From DSSM01 sp964484125 (GTDB lineage Bacteria > Bacteroidota > Ignavibacteria > Tepidaquicellales > Tepidaquicellaceae), in the NCBI GenBank assembly GCA_964484125.1, contig CAZAEK010000038.1, positions 1-11,034 on the forward strand: a stretch of 11,034 bases of DNA. The letters are read 5' to 3'. This document shows, in pieces, positions 6,769 to 11,034 of the stretch. The position numbers and the translations under genes were made by a program. A model generated the notes under the pieces. The model saw only the letters and a program-made list of their open reading frames with translations, searched no databases and had not been told where the DNA came from. The first letter of the stretch is position 1. Each line of letters starts with the position of its first letter.

Positions 6769-8676
6769 ATGAAATGCATATACGACCCATTAACTGAACT
6801 AATGGCATATTATGCCGATAAAAAAGACGAAGTCAAAAAGAAAACCGTTGACGAAAATCTTTCCATTGAGGAAAAATTAAGGCGCAGGATAATTGACGGA
6901 GATAAGATAGGAATTGAATCAGACCTTGACACAGCACTAAAGAAATACAGTGCTCTTGAGATAATAAATGACCATTTACTCGATGGAATGAAAACGGTCG
7001 GTGAACTATTTGGCTCCGGCGAAATGCAGTTACCGTTTGTATTGCAAAGTGCAGAATGTATGAAAGCGGCTGTTAAATATCTTGAGCCGTTTATGGAGAA
7101 GAAGGAAAGTTCAACAAATAAAGGAACGATGGTACTCGCAACAGTAAAAGGCGATGTACACGATATAGGAAAAAATCTTGTTGACATAATTTTAACAAAT
7201 AACGGATATAAGGTAATAAACCTCGGAATAAAATGCCCGTTAGAAACAATGCTTGCGGCTTATGAAGAGCACAAAGCAGATGCCATAGGGATGAGCGGAC
7301 TACTTGTAAAATCAACAGCGATTATGAAGGAAAATCTTGAAACGATGAATGAGCGAAAACTGGAAATTCCAGTGGTACTTGGAGGTGCTGCATTAAACAG
7401 ACGTTTTGTCGAAGGTGAACTGCGTGCAATGTATAAAGGAGATGTTTACTATGCGAATGATGCATTCGATGGATTGAAATATATTGAATCAATAGTTGAG
7501 CATAAGCGTAAAGGCATACGCCCGAACTTACCTGTATATGTTGACCCGCGTTCAAAGAAGGCGTCAGTCAGGGAAGAAGATTCGCAGACAACACAGGCAG
7601 GACAGAGCGGCACAGAACTTAATTATAACAAAGAGTTTGGCGAATCTGACAAAAGTAAAGATTCGCAGAAGACGCAGAGCGGCGCAGATATAAAGGGACT
7701 AAATATAATTCCGACTGAGGTATCTCTTTCTGCTCCACAATCTGATGTGACTGGAATCCAAAATGCAGAAACCAGTAAACCCGAAATCCAAAAGCCGAAA
7801 TTAACTTCTAACATTAAACCAGCACAGGTTCCAACTCCACCATTTCTCGGGTCGAAGATAATAACAAACATACGGCTCGAAAAAATATATGAATACATAA
7901 ACGAAGTTGCACTATTCAGAGGTAGCTGGAATGTTTACAAAGACAGAAACAAACCGGATTCCGAATATGAAAAACTAATTGAGGAAGAAATCAGACCAAA
8001 ATTCAATGAATTAAAACTGCTTGCGAAAAGGGAGAATCTGTTGCAGCCACAGGTAATATATGGCTATTACCCATGTGCGTCGGAAGGGAATGAACTGATT
8101 ATTTATAAACCCGAAGGAATTGAAGGAGATAATTTATATGGCGAATGGCAAACCGGATTGAGCGAAGGAAATTTTTCAGAGTGGAAGAGATTTAATTTCC
8201 CGAGACAGCAAGGCAAGAAAAATTTATGTATAAGCGATTTTTTCAGACCTGTATCAGAAAAAGAATTTGACGTAATAGGAATGATGATTGTAACCGTAGG
8301 GAAAATGGCAACCGAATACGCACAGAAATTATACAGTGAAAATAAATATCAGGAATATTTATATTTCCATGGATTTTCAGTTGAAACAGCAGAAGCATTA
8401 GCCGAGTATTGGCATAAAGCAATGCGCGTAGAGCTTGGAATTGCGGGAAGTGATTCAGCAGAAATTAAAGAGCTTTTCCATCAGGGATATCAGGGCTCGC
8501 GTTATTCATTCGGATATCCTGCCTGCCCTAACCTCGAAGATAATGCGATAATGTTTGACATACTGAGGCCGGAGCGAATAGGGATTGAATTAACTGAGGA
8601 ATTTCAGATGGTTCCCGAGCAGACAACAAATGCAATAGTTGTTCATCATCCTGAGGCGAAGTATTTTTTCCTGTAG
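6769..8676 (+). CDS. metH: Cobalamin-dependent methionine synthase, C-terminal half (B12-binding and activation domains)
   Basis: MetH transfers a methyl group from methyltetrahydrofolate to homocysteine via cobalamin. This 635-residue protein has only the C-terminal modules: the helical cap (about 25-112), the B12-binding Rossmann domain with DVHDIGKN (Asp129, axial ligand His131), SGLLVKS and GGAAL (to about 245), a low-complexity linker (about 255-360), and the AdoMet-dependent reactivation domain (about 362-635) with RYSFGYPACP (Arg578, 582-587) and RIGIELTEEF. The homocysteine and pterin domains, about 650 residues in E. coli MetH, are absent and nothing upstream codes for them. The start sits cleanly at a domain boundary, so a split MetH with its partner elsewhere is more likely than random truncation, although a 5'-deleted gene is possible. 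The activation domain (ALFRGSW, YFHGFSVETAEALAEYWH, PEQTTNAIVVHHPEAKYF) resembles the cyanobacterial-type form as I recall it. The linker contains two in-frame repeat segments. Confidence 0.9.
   Translation: MKCIYDPLTELMAYYADKKDEVKKKTVDENLSIEEKLRRRIIDGDKIGIESDLDTALKKYSALEIINDHLLDGMKTVGELFGSGEMQLPFVLQSAECMKAAVKYLEPFMEKKESSTNKGTMVLATVKGDVHDIGKNLVDIILTNNGYKVINLGIKCPLETMLAAYEEHKADAIGMSGLLVKSTAIMKENLETMNERKLEIPVVLGGAALNRRFVEGELRAMYKGDVYYANDAFDGLKYIESIVEHKRKGIRPNLPVYVDPRSKKASVREEDSQTTQAGQSGTELNYNKEFGESDKSKDSQKTQSGADIKGLNIIPTEVSLSAPQSDVTGIQNAETSKPEIQKPKLTSNIKPAQVPTPPFLGSKIITNIRLEKIYEYINEVALFRGSWNVYKDRNKPDSEYEKLIEEEIRPKFNELKLLAKRENLLQPQVIYGYYPCASEGNELIIYKPEGIEGDNLYGEWQTGLSEGNFSEWKRFNFPRQQGKKNLCISDFFRPVSEKEFDVIGMMIVTVGKMATEYAQKLYSENKYQEYLYFHGFSVETAEALAEYWHKAMRVELGIAGSDSAEIKELFHQGYQGSRYSFGYPACPNLEDNAIMFDILRPERIGIELTEEFQMVPEQTTNAIVVHHPEAKYFFL
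7579..7689 (+). repeat. Imperfect direct repeat inside the metH linker
   Basis: Segments starting at 7579 and 7660 both begin GATTCGCAGA and continue with CGCAGA/CACAG/AGAGCGGC words. They encode DSQTTQAGQSGTE (residues 271-283) and DSQKTQSGAD (298-307) in the same frame. The composition is richer in G and C than the surrounding gene and resembles the CAGA-word intergenic repeats. It falls in the disordered linker between the B12 and activation domains, where insertions would be tolerated. Confidence 0.6.
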
Positions 8677-8726
8677 GAAAAGATTTGAACATTTTTAATT
8701 TATTATTTTCCGGCATGAAAAGATTT

Positions 8727-8766
8727 GAACACGGATAACGCTGATTAGACAGATTTACGCGGATTT
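8727..8766 (+). repeat. Degenerate CAGATT-rich repeat, copy 3
   Basis: GAACACGGATAACGCTGATT followed by AGACAGATTTACGCGGATTT lies about 50 bp after metH. It matches copy 1 in orientation and word order (GAACAC, GATNACGC, ACAGATTTAC). The spacer 8677-8862 holds only this repeat and the 9-bp array; I see no gene in it. Confidence 0.55.
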
Positions 8767-8799
8767 TTTTATAACAAAGAGCAAAGACGGACACTCCTG

Positions 8800-8861
8800 A
8801 TAAACTTTATAAACTTTATTAACTTTATAAACTTTATTAACTTTATAAACTTTATAAACTT
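8800..8861 (+). repeat. 9-bp tandem repeat array (ATAAACTTT), about seven units
   Basis: Consecutive units read ATAAACTTT twice, ATTAACTTT, ATAAACTTT, ATTAACTTT, ATAAACTTT, then a shortened ATAAACTT. The unit is phased at exactly 9 bp with variation only at the third position. It lies between metH and the terminator of the minus-strand gene and is probably a length-variable microsatellite. Confidence 0.85.
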
Positions 8862-8862
8862 A

Positions 8863-8889
8863 TAAAAAAGAGGCACTCAATGGTGCCTC
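8863..8889 (-). terminator. Rho-independent terminator of the minus-strand outer-membrane gene
   Basis: GAGGCAC (8870-8876) and GTGCCTC (8883-8889) form a 7-bp GC-rich stem with a 6-base loop. On the minus strand the stem is followed by TTTTTT (8869-8864). It lies about 64 bp past the stop of the gene ending at 8953. On the plus strand no T-run follows, so it acts mainly for minus-strand transcripts. Confidence 0.85.
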
Positions 8890-8952
8890 AACACTACCTA
8901 AACCGAACAAAAAAGCCGCTTAATCCCTAAGGAACGAAATGAGATGCAAAAA

Positions 8953-9666
8953 TTATAATCCCGGTGGTTTAATTTGTTTTGTACCGAGATAGAAATTAAA
9001 TCCGATGTGAAGCGAAATCGAACCAACTCTTCTCCACCATCCCGGTCCAGGTGAACCGCTACCGTCATTCATCTTACGGACGCCGTTTTCCTGACCGAAT
9101 ATATTCATCAAATGATACTTAAACATAAAGAGCAAACCGTAATTGAAATTCCTGTCGAGAACGATTTCATAACCGGCTGAACCAATTAATCCAAATCTCA
9201 GCGCATTATCAAAATCAATAGCGCCGGGCTGAGCATTAATTAGATTAACAGAAGCCGCCAATCCAACGAACTGTTTATTCCGGCACCTTGCGTTGAACGT
9301 ATATTCATAACCAAGCGACCCCGTCCAGATATTGTAATTTGTCTGTAGCCCTGATTTCGGATTTTGTTCAAAAAAAGTTTTCCCTGAAGCACCCGAATTG
9401 ATAAACTTTGAATAGCCCGCCGAGAGAGTGATTTTATGATTTCCCCTCATTCCAAGACCAAATTTCCCATATATTGAAGCTCCCCTGCCCCACATCATCC
9501 CGTAAGTGGAGTTAACGGCATTGAAATCAGTACCATAAGCATCATGAACAGCAAAAAGTCCATCAGCCGTAGCACCGATTACAAAGGTTGGCGGAGTGAA
9601 CCCCTGTGAATGCCCTAAAGCGGGAAGTATTAGAAACAAAAATAAAGCAAGTAATAGCTTTCTCAT
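8953..9666 (-). CDS. Secreted probable outer-membrane beta-barrel protein, function unknown
   Basis: I do not recognise a named family. The 237-residue product begins with a clear signal peptide: MRK, a hydrophobic run (residues 4-17), and a probable cleavage after GHS at residue 20. The mature part is rich in Gly, Tyr, Phe and Trp in alternating patterns, for example KITLSAGYSKF, SLGYEYTF, FGLIGSAGYEIVL, YGLLFMFKYHL, and a final strand-like SLHIGFNFYLG. This suggests a small outer-membrane beta-barrel of about 8-10 strands. The last nine residues (TKQIKPPGL) lack the usual terminal aromatic, so the barrel end would be Tyr/Leu of FNFYLG. The ATG at 9666 has AGGT very close upstream. It is transcribed alone, with a terminator on either side. 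A role cannot be inferred from neighbours. Confidence 0.75.
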   Translation of the reverse strand: MRKLLLALFLFLILPALGHSQGFTPPTFVIGATADGLFAVHDAYGTDFNAVNSTYGMMWGRGASIYGKFGLGMRGNHKITLSAGYSKFINSGASGKTFFEQNPKSGLQTNYNIWTGSLGYEYTFNARCRNKQFVGLAASVNLINAQPGAIDFDNALRFGLIGSAGYEIVLDRNFNYGLLFMFKYHLMNIFGQENGVRKMNDGSGSPGPGWWRRVGSISLHIGFNFYLGTKQIKPPGL

Positions 9667-9697
9667 TACCTAATTAATTTAGTTTATAAAAAATCCC

Positions 9698-9727
9698 GGG
9701 ATAACTAAACAACTTTATCCCTTTTTT
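9698..9727. terminator. Probable bidirectional intrinsic terminator
   Basis: GGGATAA (9698-9704) and TTATCCC (9715-9721) form a 7-bp stem with a 10-base loop. On the plus strand T6 follows at once (9722-9727). On the minus strand a T-run follows after GGGA (9694-9689). The minus-strand reading would end the aminotransferase transcript about 58 bp past its stop and insulate the next gene. No plus-strand gene needing it is visible nearby. Confidence 0.6.
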
Positions 9728-9778
9728 AATATAAATATTTAAAAAATAAAAAGAAAGTAATTTTTAAATATTTTATTA

Positions 9779-10960
9779 TTAAAACATGATTTTTTTCGAA
9801 ATAGTTTCGACTACAAAAGCAATCATATCCTCAGAAAGTTCGGGATAGATAGGCAATGCAATCGAAGACAAAGCCGCATTTTCAGCGACCGGAAAACCGG
9901 ACTGATTCAAATCCTTAAAACACTCCTGCAGATGGAAAGGCACCGGATAATAAATCTCAGAACCGATTTCATTTTCTGCGAGATGTTTCCTCATATCATC
10001 GCGGTTTTGAACCCTGATTACATATTGATTATAAATATGATAATTATAAACGCCACCAGTAACCTCTGATGGAATATTATTCTTATAGACCGGCTTCGGA
10101 AGAAGAACTTTGTTTTTTTCATCATAGGAGATTCTTCCCTCTTCTTCTGCAAGCCCTGCCTCAATAAAAAGCTTTGTATATAACTCAGCATTTTTTCTTC
10201 TCTTTGCAGACCAACTATCGAGGTGCGGGAATTTAACATTTAAAACCGCTGCCTGAATCTCATCAAGCCGGAAATTACCACCGATAATTTTATGATAATA
10301 TTTCGGTTTGGAACCGTGAACTCTGAGAATGCGAAGTTTTTCACCAAGAGCTTCATCATTTGTGGTAACAATTCCGCCGTCACCAAAGCCGCCAAGATTT
10401 TTACTCGGGAAGAAAGAGAAACAACCAATATCTCCGATTGAACCAACTCTTCTGCCGTCCTTATAATTCACACCAATCGCCTGAGCGCCATCTTCAATAA
10501 CTTTAAGATTATGTTTTTTGGCAATGTCCATAATTTTATCCATCTCAGCGGACTGACCGTAAAGATGAACAGGTATAACCGCCTTTGTTTTAGAGGTGAT
10601 TTTCTTCTCAATATCTTCAGGCGAAATATTAAAAGTAACCGGATCTGAATCGGCAAATACAGGAACTGCATTCAACCTTGCAACCACACCAGCTGTAGCA
10701 AAGAACGAATATGTAGGAAGAATAATTTCATCGCCCGGCTTAATATCAATTGCCATAAGAGCTATAAGCAAAGCATCTGTACCTGATGATACACCGATGG
10801 CATATTTTGTGCCTGTATAATTAGCAACGGTTTCCTCAAGTTTTTTAATTTCAGGTCCGAGGATAAAATACTGAGACTCCGCAACTCTGATAAGTGCCTG
10901 ATTAATTTCATCTTTAATGGTTGCGTACTGTGCTTTTAAATCGAGTAAGGGTACTTTCAT
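9779..10960 (-). CDS. DegT/DnrJ/EryC1/StrS family PLP-dependent sugar aminotransferase
   Basis: These cytoplasmic enzymes transaminate a keto group on a nucleotide-activated sugar, usually from glutamate, to make amino sugars for O-antigen, capsule or glycoprotein glycans. The 393 residues fit the family (about 370-400). Visible features are LDLKAQY near the N-terminus, GVSSGTDALLIAL (cofactor phosphate site), the PLP-contacting EDGAQAIGVNYKDGRRVGS, the Schiff-base lysine Lys187 in FFPSKNLGGFGDGG, FRLDEIQAAVL, and the C-terminal YYPVPFHLQECF and LPIYPEL. WbpE-like 3-amino-sugar enzymes share this general pattern, but the substrate cannot be fixed from sequence. The start at 10960 gives the typical MKVPLLDLKAQY N-terminus; no Shine-Dalgarno is visible and the leader is the 9-bp repeat. 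With kdsB and gmd it points to surface glycan synthesis, though it is on the opposite strand. Confidence 0.94.
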   Translation of the reverse strand: MKVPLLDLKAQYATIKDEINQALIRVAESQYFILGPEIKKLEETVANYTGTKYAIGVSSGTDALLIALMAIDIKPGDEIILPTYSFFATAGVVARLNAVPVFADSDPVTFNISPEDIEKKITSKTKAVIPVHLYGQSAEMDKIMDIAKKHNLKVIEDGAQAIGVNYKDGRRVGSIGDIGCFSFFPSKNLGGFGDGGIVTTNDEALGEKLRILRVHGSKPKYYHKIIGGNFRLDEIQAAVLNVKFPHLDSWSAKRRKNAELYTKLFIEAGLAEEEGRISYDEKNKVLLPKPVYKNNIPSEVTGGVYNYHIYNQYVIRVQNRDDMRKHLAENEIGSEIYYPVPFHLQECFKDLNQSGFPVAENAALSSIALPIYPELSEDMIAFVVETISKKIMF

Positions 10961-10970
10961 GACTAAGGAC

Positions 10971-11015
10971 TAAGTTAATAAAGTTAATAAAGTTTATAAA
11001 GTTTTTAAAGTTTAT
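10971..11015 (-). repeat. 9-bp tandem repeat (ATAAACTTT family) upstream of the aminotransferase
   Basis: Five phased 9-mers, read on the minus strand as ATAAACTTT, AAAAACTTT, ATAAACTTT, ATTAACTTT and ATTAACTTA, end 10 bp before the ATG at 10960. The orientation relative to the downstream gene is the same as for the tract before metH. The right-hand remainder of the window (11016-11034) shows nothing else. Confidence 0.75.
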
Positions 11016-11034
11016 CAAGTAAGAACTTTGAACA

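Noticed and set aside
6810..7187. 125-codon minus-strand frame opposite metH
   Set aside because: It lies wholly within the cap and B12 domains of metH, whose motifs are clear; the antisense frame shows no recognisable features.
7623..7898. 91-codon minus-strand frame opposite the metH linker
   Set aside because: Shadow of the low-complexity linker; no motif or ribosome site.
8953..9666. Assignment of the outer-membrane protein to a named porin or OmpA family
   Set aside because: No OmpA-like C-terminal domain or family signature is visible; only the signal peptide and barrel-like composition can be supported.

Overview
This window looks like a contig or scaffold piece from an AT-rich, Gram-negative bacterium. 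The Bacteroidota/Chlorobi/Ignavibacteria assemblage is my best guess, not a demonstrated assignment. Reasons: a Kdo (LPS core sugar) gene and a secreted beta-barrel-type protein imply an outer membrane; most starts follow A-rich leaders with no clear Shine-Dalgarno; TTG is used as a start; and the activation domain of the B12-dependent methionine synthase is of the kind I recall from cyanobacteria and related lineages rather than the E. coli kind. A 100-base run of N (2623-2722) shows that the sequence is a scaffold.

Layout. Plus strand: kdsB (CMP-Kdo synthetase) and pyrG (CTP synthase) overlap by four bases, a sensible pair because PyrG makes the CTP that KdsB consumes. A 563-bp intergenic region follows, made largely of a 135-bp tandem repeat in which the gap sits. 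Next come gmd (GDP-mannose 4,6-dehydratase) and a CtpE-like P-type cation ATPase, joined by a TGATG stop/start overlap. A 314-bp intergenic region full of short hairpins follows. The last plus-strand gene encodes only the C-terminal half of cobalamin-dependent methionine synthase (cap, B12 and activation domains) without the homocysteine and folate modules. Minus strand, from the right edge: a DegT/DnrJ/EryC1/StrS sugar aminotransferase, a probable terminator, and a secreted probable outer-membrane beta-barrel protein ending at a rho-independent terminator.

Three genes (kdsB, gmd, DegT) point to cell-surface polysaccharide or LPS precursor synthesis, though they do not form one operon.

The most unusual part of the window is between the genes. 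I count 13 copies of a small hairpin with a fixed core (CC-TAC-GG, or CC-GTA-GG on the other strand). The outer stem bases differ between copies but mostly stay complementary, and most copies carry a conserved CTACAAACAT flank on one side. They fall only in intergenic DNA, in both orientations, often with flanks facing each other, much like REP/BIME elements. Two other repeat types share the spacers: a degenerate roughly 40-bp CAGATT-rich repeat (three copies) and a 9-bp ATAAACTTT tandem repeat (three tracts, two directly upstream of start codons). No transposase, CRISPR array, tRNA or rRNA was seen.
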